From positions 1,420,212 through 1,484,211 of the forward strand of contig NZ_JAZAPB010000001.1 in NCBI RefSeq assembly GCF_036321025.1: DNA of 64,000 bases, written 5' to 3'. The DNA is from Alteraurantiacibacter hainanensis. GTDB taxonomy: Bacteria > Pseudomonadota > Alphaproteobacteria > Sphingomonadales > Sphingomonadaceae. Positions 34,960 to 43,723 of the stretch are shown in pieces. The notes beneath the pieces were generated by a model, which was given only the letters and a program-made list of their open reading frames with translations, made no database searches and had not been told where the DNA came from. Numbering within the stretch: position 1 is the stretch's first letter; every line of letters begins with the position of its first letter. The position numbers were made by a program, and so were the translations under genes.

Positions 34960-37422
34960 TCAAGCCTCCCCCAACCCCTCCGGCAAGCCGTCCACGCGCA
35001 TGGCCGCGCCTGCCAGCGTTTCCGCCTCCAGCAGCAATTCGTCGTCCTGCGCCCCCTGCGGCACGGCTTCGCGACCGATCATCACCATCACCGGCACGGC
35101 GAGCGGGCTTACCCGGTCGAGCGTGACGTGGTCGAGCCGCTCTGCAGCGGTATCGAGAAGGTCGCCCAGCCGTCCGATGTCGGTCATGCGCGCGCGGGCG
35201 TCGGCCCAGGCGGCCTCGATCAGCACGTGATCGGGCTCGTACTTGCGCAGCACGTCGTAGATCAGGTCGGTGCTGAAGGTGACCTGCCGCCCGGTCTTGC
35301 GCTTTCCAGGATGCTGACGTTCGACCAGGCCGCCAATCACCGCAACTTCTCGGAAGGCGCGGCGAAGCAGGTGCGAGTCCTGCACCCAATCGATGAACTC
35401 CTCGGTCAGGATGTCGGGCGAGAGCAGCGGGCGGGGGTCTTCCACCGGTCTCAGACCCCACACCGCGAGCGAATAGTCGTTCGCCACGAAGCCCCCGGGC
35501 ATCAGGCCCATCGCCTCCATCCGCGCGGTGATCAGCATGCCCAGCGACTGGTTCGCGTTCCAGCCGGTGAAAGTATAATAGACGGTGTAGTACCGCTTCG
35601 CATGGGGGAAGCTTTCTACCAGCAGGTTGTCCGGCCCCGGCAGGTGACTGCGCCAGTCCTGCACTTCCAGCCATTCGCGCACGTCATCTGGAAAGCGCGC
35701 CCATCCCGCCCGGTCGGTCAGCATGGCACGGACCCTGTCGGCAAGGTGGGTGGTCAACGGCAGGCGAAGGCCGCCATAGCTGGGTATCATCGCCGCCTTC
35801 GAACTGGCGCGCACGATCAGCTCCATGTCCTTGAGCTGCTCGACTTCCAGATTCACCCCGGCAAACTGGAAGGTATCGCCGGGGCGCAGCGAAGCGGCAA
35901 AGCGTTCCTCCACCTTTCCCAGCGATCGCCCGTTGCAGAAGCGCACCTCCAGCATTTCGGAATCGACGATGATCCCCGCATTCATGCGGTGGCGATAGGC
36001 CTGCTCCGGGTGGCTGAGACGCCAGACACCGTCGCGATCGCGTGTGATCCGCTTGAACTTGTCGTAGGCTTTCAACGCGTATCCGCCCGTCGCGACGAAC
36101 TCCAGCACCCGCGAAAAAGCCTCCGCATCGATCATGGCATAGGGCCAGCACGAGCGGATTTCCGCCAGCAGTTCCTCCTCCCGGAACGGCCCGGCGCAGG
36201 CGCAGGCCATCACGTGCTGGGCAAGAACGTCCAGCCCGCCGGGGCGAAAATCCTCCCCGTCGCGCTGGCCTTCCTCCACCGCCTGCATGGCCGCTGTCGC
36301 CTCGAGAAACTCGAAGCGGTTGCCCGGCACCAGCAAGGCGCGGCTGGGCTGGTCGAGCCGGTGGTTGGCGCGCCCGATCCTCTGCAGCAGGCGGCTCGAG
36401 CCCTTGGGCGCGCCCATCTGCACCACCATGTCGATGTCGCCCCAGTCGACCCCCAGGTCGAGGCTGGCCGTGCACACCAGCGCGCGCAGTTCGCCGCGCG
36501 CCATGGCTCCTTCGACCTTGCGCCGCGCCTCCTTCGAAAGCGAGCCGTGGTGGATGCCGATGGGCAGGTTGTCCTCGTTGGCATCCCACAGGTTCTGGAA
36601 GATGTATTCCGCGAGGAACCGGGTGTTGGTGAATACCAGAGTGGTCTTGTTCTGGCGGATACGCTCATAGAGCTGAGGGATGGACCACGTGGCCGCATGC
36701 CCGCCCCACGGCACCCGCTCCTCTACGGGCAGGAGAATTTCCACCTCCGGCTCCGCACCCGCTTCGCCCTGCACGAGTTCCACCGCATCGATATCGCCCC
36801 AGGGCGCGATCCATGCCCGATAGCCTTCCGGATCGGCGACCGTGGCCGACAGCGCGGCGCGCTGCATGTCGGGCGCGATGGCCTGCAGGCGGGAAAGTGC
36901 CAGCGCCAGCAGATCTCCGCGCTTCTGGGTGGCGAAGGCGTGGATTTCGTCCACCACCACACGCTTCAGACCCGCGAACAGGGTAAAGCTGTCCTCGAAG
37001 CTGAGCAGCAGCGACAGGCTCTCTGGCGTGGTCAGCAGCACGTTGGGCGGCTTGCTGCGTTGCCGCTTCTTGCGGTCTGACGGGGTATCGCCGCTTCGCG
37101 TCTCGATCCGCAGGTCCAGCCCCATCTCCTCCACCGGCGTCAGCAGGTTGCGCTGCACATCGTGGGCCAGGGCCTTGAGCGGAGAGATATAGAGAGTGTG
37201 CAGTCCATCGGGGCGTGCACCTTCCGCGATGCGCGAGGGGCAGAAGGCTGCAAGGGTCGGCAGGAATCCGGCCAAGGTCTTGCCCGCCCCGGTATCGGCT
37301 ACGAGCATGGCGTGCTTTCCCGCGTCTGATGCCGCCAGCATCTCGTGCTGATGGCGCCGGATGCGCCACCCGCGGCCGGCGAACCAGTCGGCGATTTCGG
37401 GCGGGATGGCGGCGTCGGTCAT
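34960..37422 (-). CDS. Ligase-associated-type DEXH-box helicase (Lhr-like)
   Basis: A superfamily 2 helicase of about 820 residues. Walker A is VADTGAGKTLAG (near 42-53), motif II is VVDEIHAFA, motif III is ALSATVADPEG. The C-terminal half has the DEXH/Lhr winged-helix and DUF4118-type region (MIPSYGGLRLPL; GWNANQSLGMLITARMEAMG). This length and these motifs match the family usually found next to a calcineurin-like phosphoesterase (PdeM) and a DNA ligase in repair loci. Neither partner is here. The start is uncertain: 37422 (MTDAAIPPE) looks best, 37461 and 37503 are also in frame. Confidence 0.85.
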   Translation of the reverse strand: MTDAAIPPEIADWFAGRGWRIRRHQHEMLAASDAGKHAMLVADTGAGKTLAGFLPTLAAFCPSRIAEGARPDGLHTLYISPLKALAHDVQRNLLTPVEEMGLDLRIETRSGDTPSDRKKRQRSKPPNVLLTTPESLSLLLSFEDSFTLFAGLKRVVVDEIHAFATQKRGDLLALALSRLQAIAPDMQRAALSATVADPEGYRAWIAPWGDIDAVELVQGEAGAEPEVEILLPVEERVPWGGHAATWSIPQLYERIRQNKTTLVFTNTRFLAEYIFQNLWDANEDNLPIGIHHGSLSKEARRKVEGAMARGELRALVCTASLDLGVDWGDIDMVVQMGAPKGSSRLLQRIGRANHRLDQPSRALLVPGNRFEFLEATAAMQAVEEGQRDGEDFRPGGLDVLAQHVMACACAGPFREEELLAEIRSCWPYAMIDAEAFSRVLEFVATGGYALKAYDKFKRITRDRDGVWRLSHPEQAYRHRMNAGIIVDSEMLEVRFCNGRSLGKVEERFAASLRPGDTFQFAGVNLEVEQLKDMELIVRASSKAAMIPSYGGLRLPLTTHLADRVRAMLTDRAGWARFPDDVREWLEVQDWRSHLPGPDNLLVESFPHAKRYYTVYYTFTGWNANQSLGMLITARMEAMGLMPGGFVANDYSLAVWGLRPVEDPRPLLSPDILTEEFIDWVQDSHLLRRAFREVAVIGGLVERQHPGKRKTGRQVTFSTDLIYDVLRKYEPDHVLIEAAWADARARMTDIGRLGDLLDTAAERLDHVTLDRVSPLAVPVMVMIGREAVPQGAQDDELLLEAETLAGAAMRVDGLPEGLGEA

Positions 37423-37746
37423 GCGAGGGGAAAACGATCCTTCGGGCGAAATGTTCTTCATGCTTGCCGTGGCGGGCGGGACTTGGCCAGTCCCCGTCAA
37501 CAATACGACTCACACGGCGGCGCACAAACCGCTCCGCTCGTCGCGCGCATCCAACTTTTCGCTTTTATGACAATTGTTTAGTCAGGCCGGGTCGCCCGAT
37601 TTCCGCGCCGAGTGGCGCAACCGCGCGCCCGGCCGACCGTTTTGTTGTCATGGGTCCTCGGCGATTCGAGGAACTCGTGCCGGAGGCGGGGACCTGCCTC
37701 GCCTCCGGCCATCACGAAACGACATGGCAGGAGGAGAGAGAACATC
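37423..37746. other. Divergent intergenic region, helicase / SWFGD protein
   Basis: About 320 bases between the chosen helicase start and the SWFGD-protein start, shorter if the helicase begins further upstream. Near 37560-37585 it is AT-richer (TTTTATGACAATTGTTTAG), a plausible promoter core for the plus-strand gene. I see no repeat, RNA gene or convincing open frame. Confidence 0.4.
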
Positions 37747-38643
37747 ATGGCAGACAAGAACAGACGCAATCGCGGCCAGCAGGCGGGATATTTCGAAGAC
37801 GACTATGGCCGGCAGGAGGAACAGTTCTACCAGCCCCAGGGCCAGGCGGGCGAAAGCTATCAAGGCGATTACGACGAGGTCGGTTACCGCGACGATTTTC
37901 GCCGCAACGATGCGAGCCGCGGCCTGTCCGACCGCCAGCGTGGCCAGGGTCGCCGGGGGCGCGAGTACGATCCGTTCAACGAATACGATCGTGACAGCTA
38001 CCGCTCACAGCAGAGCCGTTCGTCGGTCTTTGGCGGACGCGACCGGTCGCGCGGTTTCTATCGCGACTACGACCGCGACCGGGGCGAGCGCTATGGACAG
38101 CGTTCCGACAATTTCGAGACGCGGGGCGATCGGCATGAAGGTCGTTACGGCGGACGGAACCGTGACCGTGACGAATACCGCGATCGCGACCGCGACTTCT
38201 TCGACCGGGCGGGCGACGAGATCGCCAGCTGGTTCGGCGACGATGAGGCGGAGCGCCGCCGCGAGATGGATCACCGGCGCGAGCACGGTCGCGGCCGGTA
38301 CGAAGCCTACGAGCGGGGCGAGGACCATCGCGGACGCGGGCCGAGCAACTACAAGCGATCCGACGAACGCATGCTGGAAGATGCCTGTGAGCACTTGACC
38401 CGCGATCGCGGCGTCGACGCCAGCGACATGGAGGTCACCGTGAAGAACGGAGAGCTTACTCTAGACGGCAAGGTGAACACCCGCTGGGAAAAGCGCCGCG
38501 CCGAGGACTGCGTGCACAAGGTTTCGGGAATCGGCCACGTGCAGAACAACCTGCGCGTCCGCGATACCGAGATGCGGGCCGATCGTCAGAGCGAGGAAAC
38601 GAGCTCCAGCAGGACGACGACCGGCAGTTCGACAACAAGCTAG
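37747..38643 (+). CDS. SWFGD-domain protein with C-terminal BON domain
   Basis: A 298-residue very hydrophilic protein. Residues 1-150 are low complexity, full of Arg, Asp, Tyr, Gln and Gly (RDYDRDRGERYGQRSD and similar), and probably unfolded. The motif DEIASWFGDDEAERRREMDH near residues 157-176 is the SWFGD signature. The last third is a BON domain (MLEDACEHLTRDRGVDASD, EVTVKNGELTLDGKVNTRWE, VSGIGHVQNNLRV), a fold linked to membrane or stress-related binding. It has no signal peptide. The start at 37747 has a GGAGGAGAG ribosome site. Such proteins occur in stress-tolerant sphingomonads and rhizobia; function unknown. Confidence 0.75.
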   Translation: MADKNRRNRGQQAGYFEDDYGRQEEQFYQPQGQAGESYQGDYDEVGYRDDFRRNDASRGLSDRQRGQGRRGREYDPFNEYDRDSYRSQQSRSSVFGGRDRSRGFYRDYDRDRGERYGQRSDNFETRGDRHEGRYGGRNRDRDEYRDRDRDFFDRAGDEIASWFGDDEAERRREMDHRREHGRGRYEAYERGEDHRGRGPSNYKRSDERMLEDACEHLTRDRGVDASDMEVTVKNGELTLDGKVNTRWEKRRAEDCVHKVSGIGHVQNNLRVRDTEMRADRQSEETSSSRTTTGSSTTS

Positions 38644-38696
38644 CCCATGATCGGGACCTCCCGCGGGCATCGACCCGCCCCGGGACCTCCTGATGG

Positions 38697-38729
38697 AGAG
38701 GCGCCGTGCATCTCGCGCGGCGCCTCTTT
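38697..38729. terminator. Bidirectional terminator between SWFGD and MFS genes
   Basis: AGAGGCGCCG (38697-38706) and CGGCGCCTCT (38718-38727), a perfect 10-bp stem with an 11-base loop followed by TTC. It lies between two convergent genes and can serve both. Confidence 0.75.
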
Positions 38730-38743
38730 CGCGTGCGGCGTGC

Positions 38744-40102
38744 CTAGTTCACGCGAGCGGGCGGCCCTTCGCCATGGGGCAGTTCCTCGGCAACCTGGTG
38801 CTGCGCGCGGTTCTCGCTGGGATATTTCACGCTGAGGGCAATGCCCAGCACCAGCAGCCAGGCGATGGCCAGCGACCAGTAGAACCATTCCGGGGTCCCC
38901 GCGCCGGCCGTTTGCGCGGCAAGCCATGCCCCTGCCGGACGACCGAAGTTCCCCACCGCCATGTAGATCGTGAACTGCGTCGCCGCGACGGCCGGCTTGC
39001 ACATGCGCATGGACAACGTGATCTGCGCGATGAAGTAGAAGATCTGCATCATGTCCATGGTGACCTGGAAGCCGATCAGCACGCGCGAATCCGCCCAATG
39101 CTCGCTGGCAAAGCCCATGGCCGTCATGGCAACGATGCCAATGATCAGCGCGAAGACCAGCGTCCTTTGCGCGCCCACCTTTTCCGTCAGGAAGCCGCCC
39201 ACGAGGATGCCCATCACCCCGCTGACGAATGTCAGAAGCGAGATGAAGCTGGTGTACTCGGTCAGTTCCCAGCCGCCCGTTTCCTGGAACAGCACCGGAT
39301 GGAACGCCTCGAACCCGCCCCAGGGAAGCGAGCGGACGAACAGCGCAGGGATCAGCAACAGGCTGAGCGGCATGATCACGGCGAAGAACGAGTTCTTCAG
39401 CAGCGGTGCCCAGGCTTCCACCTGGATCTTCAGATTACGCGGGTGGCTCTCGCCCGCCGTCCAGGGCAGGTGTCTCTCGCCTTCGCGCTCACGAATGGCG
39501 ATACCGAACAGCATCACCAGGCCCGGCACGACCGCGCCGACCAGCAGGCACACCGCTATGCCGAATTCGGCGAGCAGCCAGCCGCCGACCGCCGTCGTCG
39601 CGGCGATCCCCACCAGCTGCGCACCGCCCATGATGCCCCCCGCCTGGGCGCGCTCCTTCTCCGGCATGATGTCCACCGCCAGGCTGTCTATCCCCACGTC
39701 CTGAAACGTGACGGCGGCATTGGCCACGAAGCCCAGCACCGACAGCAGCAGCACGTCCTGAGCCGAGGGATAAAGCACCGCCCCGCCGACGAGTGCGACG
39801 ACGATCAGCCCCTGCGCGCCGATGATCCACACCCGCCGCCGCCCCATCGGCAGGAAGGTGTAGCGATCGATGAGGAACCCGTTGACGAGCTTGAGCGACC
39901 AGGGAAGCGCGGCGATCCCGACGACGGAGGCGATTTCGACGGTGCCCACGCCGTTCGCGGCCATCCAGGTCGGAATGGCGTAGAAGAACAGTCCGACAGG
40001 AAAGCCCTGGGTGAAGTAAAACAGCAGCAGGGTAGCAAATCGCAGCGGCATGCTTTGGGTAAGAACCAGGGATACGGGTTGCCCTGATGCAGTCGTCGCC
40101 AT
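38744..40102 (-). CDS. MFS transporter, AmpG/PAT-like
   Basis: A 452-residue transporter with 12 predicted transmembrane helices. The N-terminal half resembles AmpG and acetyl-CoA transporter-like (PAT) proteins: FYFTQGFPVGLFFYAIPTWM, LPWSLKLVNGFLIDRYTFLPMGRRR, then FQDVGIDSLAVDIMPEKERA. AmpG imports anhydromuropeptides for cell-wall recycling; this protein could do that, but the substrate is not shown by the sequence. The start at 40102 has GGGGGGA eight bases upstream; a longer frame to 40126 lacks one. Co-directional with the DUF2059 gene, 139 bases away. Confidence 0.82.
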   Translation of the reverse strand: MATTASGQPVSLVLTQSMPLRFATLLLFYFTQGFPVGLFFYAIPTWMAANGVGTVEIASVVGIAALPWSLKLVNGFLIDRYTFLPMGRRRVWIIGAQGLIVVALVGGAVLYPSAQDVLLLSVLGFVANAAVTFQDVGIDSLAVDIMPEKERAQAGGIMGGAQLVGIAATTAVGGWLLAEFGIAVCLLVGAVVPGLVMLFGIAIREREGERHLPWTAGESHPRNLKIQVEAWAPLLKNSFFAVIMPLSLLLIPALFVRSLPWGGFEAFHPVLFQETGGWELTEYTSFISLLTFVSGVMGILVGGFLTEKVGAQRTLVFALIIGIVAMTAMGFASEHWADSRVLIGFQVTMDMMQIFYFIAQITLSMRMCKPAVAATQFTIYMAVGNFGRPAGAWLAAQTAGAGTPEWFYWSLAIAWLLVLGIALSVKYPSENRAQHQVAEELPHGEGPPARVN

Positions 40103-40241
40103 GAACAGTCCCCCCGGAAAGTCCATCCAGAAGGCCAGTATTGTTCAGGCCGTGCAAGCCGGAATTTACAACACCTTGTTTTCGGCAAGAATGTTCTCGC
40201 CGCGGGTTAGTTGAATCTGGCGTCTTGTCGCCAGGGCTGAC

Positions 40242-41048
40242 CTACATGCCGCTTTCCCGCGCTTCGGCGGCGGCCTGCATGCCCTGCTCCAGTTCCTGCG
40301 CGGACAGGCCCGTCAGTTCCGTCAGCCTGGACCGTTCGCTCTTGGGCAGATCGGCGAAGCTGCGGACGGCGGGAATGTCGGCCAGTGCCTGCTCCAGCAT
40401 GGCCGGCATCTGCGTCATCGGGCCGAACAGCACGTCGGGTTCGGCAAACAGGGCAGCCATGATGCGCGGGTCGGCCGCCATCGAGTAGGACTGCCGCGCA
40501 TAGGCAAGGCCGGACTCGGTGGAGAAGAAGGCGTCGATATCGACGAGCTCCTGCTCGGTGAAATGGATGGCGTAGAGTTCTGCCATCACCTCGCGCATGA
40601 TGGGTTCCATGCGGGTCATCATGTCGCGCGTCATGGATTGCGTCAGCCCGGTCACCGCCCGGTTGCGCTCGCGCCAGGCGGGATCGACGATGGCCAGCAC
40701 CTCGGTCGCGGCCGCGTTGTCGAGGCCAAGCTCACCGGGTTGATAGCCGAGCGCACCGGAAAGCGCGGCACCGGTGTCGGAATTGGCCATTTCCATGACG
40801 GGTCCGAGCAGCCCGTCGAACACTCCGCCCATGACCTCGTCCAGCGTGCCGGGGGGCATGATCTTCGAAACGATCTGCTGCGCCATGGGCAGGCGGCTCT
40901 TCTGCTCCGCTGTCAGCGGTTCCACTTCGAACATCGCGCCCATCCGGGCGATCTCCGTCATGTCCGGCTCGTCCTGCGCCATTGCCGGGGCGGGGGACAT
41001 GGCGAGGGCGGCAAATCCCGCCAGCGAGATAACCGTCTTGCGAAGCAT
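40242..41048 (-). CDS. Secreted DUF2059-like protein
   Basis: A 268-residue exported protein with a signal peptide (residues 1-25, ending APAMAQ). The C-terminal third fits DUF2059: AIHFTEQELVDIDAFFSTES followed by GLAYARQSYSMAADPRIMAA. The rest is helical with few features (PPGTLDEVMGGVFDGLLGP). Function of the family is unknown. It lies 12 bases downstream of the phosphomannomutase gene and probably shares its transcript. Confidence 0.75.
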   Translation of the reverse strand: MLRKTVISLAGFAALAMSPAPAMAQDEPDMTEIARMGAMFEVEPLTAEQKSRLPMAQQIVSKIMPPGTLDEVMGGVFDGLLGPVMEMANSDTGAALSGALGYQPGELGLDNAAATEVLAIVDPAWRERNRAVTGLTQSMTRDMMTRMEPIMREVMAELYAIHFTEQELVDIDAFFSTESGLAYARQSYSMAADPRIMAALFAEPDVLFGPMTQMPAMLEQALADIPAVRSFADLPKSERSRLTELTGLSAQELEQGMQAAAEARESGM

Positions 41049-41060
41049 CGACCCTACTCC

Positions 41061-42491
41061 CTAGTGCCCCACGCTTTCGCCGCGTTCCAGGCCGCTCAGG
41101 GCCAGTTGCTCGTCGATCTGGTTCATCAGTCGCTCCAGCCCGTCTTCGCTGTCGCTTTCGGCACGGGCCACCAGCACGTCCTGCGTGTTGGAGGCGCGCA
41201 GCAGCCACCAACCGTCGGGCGTGGTGACGCGCACGCCGTCGGTGGCGTTCACCTCGACGCCTTCGGGTGCATCGCCACCGGTCAGCCGTGCCTTCACCTC
41301 GTCGACCGCGTCGAACTTGCGGCTCTCGTCTACCTGGAAGCGCATTTCCGGGGTGTTGAGCATGTCGGGCATGTCGCCGCGCAGCTGTGTGACCGACTTG
41401 CCCAGCCGCGCGGAAGCGGCCAGCAGGCGGACACCGGCATAAAGCGCATCGTCGAACCCGTAGTAATCGTCGGCGAAGAAGACGTGCCCGCTCATTTCGC
41501 CCGCCAGCGGCGAGGAAACTTCCTTCATTTTGGACTTAATCAGCGAATGGCCCGTCTTCCACATCAGCGGCGTGCCGCCGCAGGCCGATACGTGATCGAA
41601 CAACGCGCGGCTGGCCTTCACATCGGCGATAATCGTGGAGTTAGGTAGTTTTGCGAGGAGGTCCTCGGCATAGATCATCAGTAACTGATCCCCCCAGATG
41701 ACGCGGCCTTCGCCGTCGATTGCGCCGATGCGGTCGCCGTCGCCGTCGAAAGCCACTCCGAAGTCGAGGTTCTTGTCCGCGACAAGCGCCCGAAGGTCGG
41801 CAAGGTTGGCCTCGACAGTGGGATCAGGATGATGATTGGGAAAATTTCCGTCGACCTCAGTGAACAGCAGGTGGTGCTCACCCGGAAGGCGCTTGGCGAG
41901 GAGCTCGAGCGCGGGACCGGCGGCGCCGTTACCGGCGTCCCAGCCGACCTTCACGCCGGCGAGCGCGCTCTCGTCCACCCCCGCGAGTGCAGTCAGGAGA
42001 CGCTCGATATACTCTTCGAGGATGTCGACGCTCTCGACCTCGCCGGACCCGTCGACCCAGTCCCCTTCGGCCGCGATGGCGCCCAGCCGCTGGATGTCGG
42101 CGCCGAAGAAGGGGCGTCCGCGAAATACCATCTTGAAGCCATTGTAATTGGCGGGATTGTGGCTGCCAGTTATCTGAATGCCGCCTTTTACCTCTTCGGC
42201 TGAGGCTTCGGCGTAATAGAGCATCGGCGTCGGGCCCATGCCGACCCGGCGCACATCGCAGCCGCTGGCCGTCAGCCCCTCGATCAGGGCGTGCTCCAGC
42301 ATCGGCGAACTCACCCGCCCGTCATAACCCACGGCCACCTTCGGCTGCTCGTCCTCTCCTTCGAGATCGCGCCGGAGCAGGGTGCCGAAGCCGCGGCCGA
42401 TGGCGCGGGCGTCGTCGGCCCCCAGGGTTTCGCCGATGATCCCGCGGATATCGTATTCGCGCAGCACGGTGGGGTCGAAGGTGTGTTTCAT
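41061..42491 (-). CDS. Phosphomannomutase/phosphoglucomutase
   Basis: A 476-residue alpha-D-phosphohexomutase. Signatures: YDIRGIIGETLGADDARAIG, the active-site phosphoserine loop GIQITGSHNPANYNGFKM, the Mg-binding FDGDGDRIGAI, the sugar-specificity loop GEMSGHVFF, and the phosphate loop RASNTQDVLVARAES. It interconverts mannose or glucose 6- and 1-phosphates for polysaccharide and lipopolysaccharide precursors. It follows the J-protein gene after 30 bases and precedes DUF2059, so mipZ, the J-protein, this gene and DUF2059 lie as one same-strand series. Confidence 0.92.
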   Translation of the reverse strand: MKHTFDPTVLREYDIRGIIGETLGADDARAIGRGFGTLLRRDLEGEDEQPKVAVGYDGRVSSPMLEHALIEGLTASGCDVRRVGMGPTPMLYYAEASAEEVKGGIQITGSHNPANYNGFKMVFRGRPFFGADIQRLGAIAAEGDWVDGSGEVESVDILEEYIERLLTALAGVDESALAGVKVGWDAGNGAAGPALELLAKRLPGEHHLLFTEVDGNFPNHHPDPTVEANLADLRALVADKNLDFGVAFDGDGDRIGAIDGEGRVIWGDQLLMIYAEDLLAKLPNSTIIADVKASRALFDHVSACGGTPLMWKTGHSLIKSKMKEVSSPLAGEMSGHVFFADDYYGFDDALYAGVRLLAASARLGKSVTQLRGDMPDMLNTPEMRFQVDESRKFDAVDEVKARLTGGDAPEGVEVNATDGVRVTTPDGWWLLRASNTQDVLVARAESDSEDGLERLMNQIDEQLALSGLERGESVGH

Positions 42492-42521
42492 TGCGGCTCC
42501 TCGGTCTTGTCAGGCCAGCGG

Positions 42522-42806
42522 CTATTTCGTGTCGTCGGGCAATCCGTCCAGTAGCAGGTCGCGCGCGGCATTGGCCTCGTGCACCTGCTCGCTGCTGCCG
42601 CCCCTGTCCGGATGAACCAGGGCGACAAGGCGCTTATGCGCTGCAATTATGTCATTCCTGGTTGCAAAGCGCGAAACGCCGAGTGTTTCCCGCGCCCGCG
42701 TCACGGCCTGCTCGCGCGCGGATACCTTGGGCTGCCACGGCCAGCGCTTGAAGATCCAGTAGTAGAGCAGGATCACGACGCCGACGATGACGATGAATTT
42801 GCCCAT
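42522..42806 (-). CDS. Membrane-anchored J-domain protein (Pam18/TIM14-like)
   Basis: A 94-residue type III J-protein: an N-terminal transmembrane helix (MGKFIVIVGVVILLYYWIF) then a basic linker and a compact J domain with HPD in ALVHPDRGGSSEQV and the closing EANAARDLLLDGL. The arrangement of one helix and a C-terminal J domain is that of bacterial TIM14/Pam18 relatives, which recruit DnaK to the membrane. Its ATG lies five bases after the mipZ stop, so it is translated together with mipZ. The client is unknown. Confidence 0.85.
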   Translation of the reverse strand: MGKFIVIVGVVILLYYWIFKRWPWQPKVSAREQAVTRARETLGVSRFATRNDIIAAHKRLVALVHPDRGGSSEQVHEANAARDLLLDGLPDDTK

Positions 42807-42811
42807 CAGTG

Positions 42812-43642
42812 TCAGGCCGGCTCGACCATGGGGGTGGTGGCAGGCTGCACCGTATCGTCTCCCCGCTGCGGCACGGGCAGTTTCAGGAGCACCACGAGGT
42901 TGCGCAGTTCCTGCCGGGCGACGAGGTGGCTCGTGCCCAGTTCGCCCAGGTGCCCCTTGTCGAGCAGAGTGAGGCCCGAGGGGAACAGTTCGCGGTAGAC
43001 CACGCGTTCGGAAAGGCCCTGCACGGCGCGGAAACCGACGCGCTTCGAAAGCTCCGTCAACGCCTCGTCGATGCGCCGCTGGTTGCGCGCGTCGGTATAG
43101 CCGGTGCGGTTGCGCACCACGACCCAGTCCATCTCGCGCTTCTGCTCCTCGATGGTGGCGCGGCTGCGCTTGATGCGGGCTTCCCAGATCAGCTCGGCGT
43201 AGAACGAGAGCCTGCGGACCTTGAAGCTTTCCGCGTCCACCTGTCCGATCAGGTCGAAATCCACGAAGCTGTCGTTCATCGGCGTTACCAGCGTATCGGC
43301 GCTGGCGGCCACGTGGCGCGCGAAGGGATCGTCGCGGCCCGGCGTATCGAACAGCAGGAAGTCCGCGCCTTCCCCGATCCGCCGCGCTTCCTCCTCCAGC
43401 TCTTCCACGGTGTCGCCATGGCAGACGTCGAACGTCGGGCCGGGCAGGCGGACATTGCGGCGGCGCTGCGTTTCGGCGCGGTTCTCGCAATAGCGGAAAA
43501 AGGTGCGCTGGCGCGTGTCGAGATCGAGCGCGGCGACCTTCGCCCCCTGGTAGGCCAGGGCCACGGCGACGTGGACGGCGGTGGTGGACTTGCCGGTTCC
43601 GCCCTTTTCATTGGCGAAGACGATACGGTGAGGCGCTGTCAC
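42812..43642 (-). CDS. mipZ: Division-plane positioning ATPase MipZ
   Basis: A 276-residue ParA/MinD-type ATPase. The deviant Walker A NEKGGTGKST is at residues 11-20, and VFANEKGGTGKSTTAVHVAV and ALDLDTRQRTFFRYCENR are the characteristic MipZ stretches. The DTPGRDDPF segment is motif A'-like. In Caulobacter MipZ follows ParB at the origin region and inhibits FtsZ so that division occurs at mid-cell; most alphaproteobacteria without MinCDE use it. It is divergent from panC and first of a same-strand series. Confidence 0.93.
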   Translation of the reverse strand: MTAPHRIVFANEKGGTGKSTTAVHVAVALAYQGAKVAALDLDTRQRTFFRYCENRAETQRRRNVRLPGPTFDVCHGDTVEELEEEARRIGEGADFLLFDTPGRDDPFARHVAASADTLVTPMNDSFVDFDLIGQVDAESFKVRRLSFYAELIWEARIKRSRATIEEQKREMDWVVVRNRTGYTDARNQRRIDEALTELSKRVGFRAVQGLSERVVYRELFPSGLTLLDKGHLGELGTSHLVARQELRNLVVLLKLPVPQRGDDTVQPATTPMVEPA

Positions 43643-43723
43643 TGGCGGTCTTTCTCTAATGGGTCTGCGGCGCTAGGCCGCAACTACGCAGTATAACTGG
43701 CAGTCTATCGGAGCGCCGCGTTC

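Noticed and set aside
37500..37516. AATACGACTCAC, identical to 12 bases of the T7 promoter core
   Set aside because: The initiation part of the T7 consensus is absent and no phage polymerase or phage gene is in the window; chance match.
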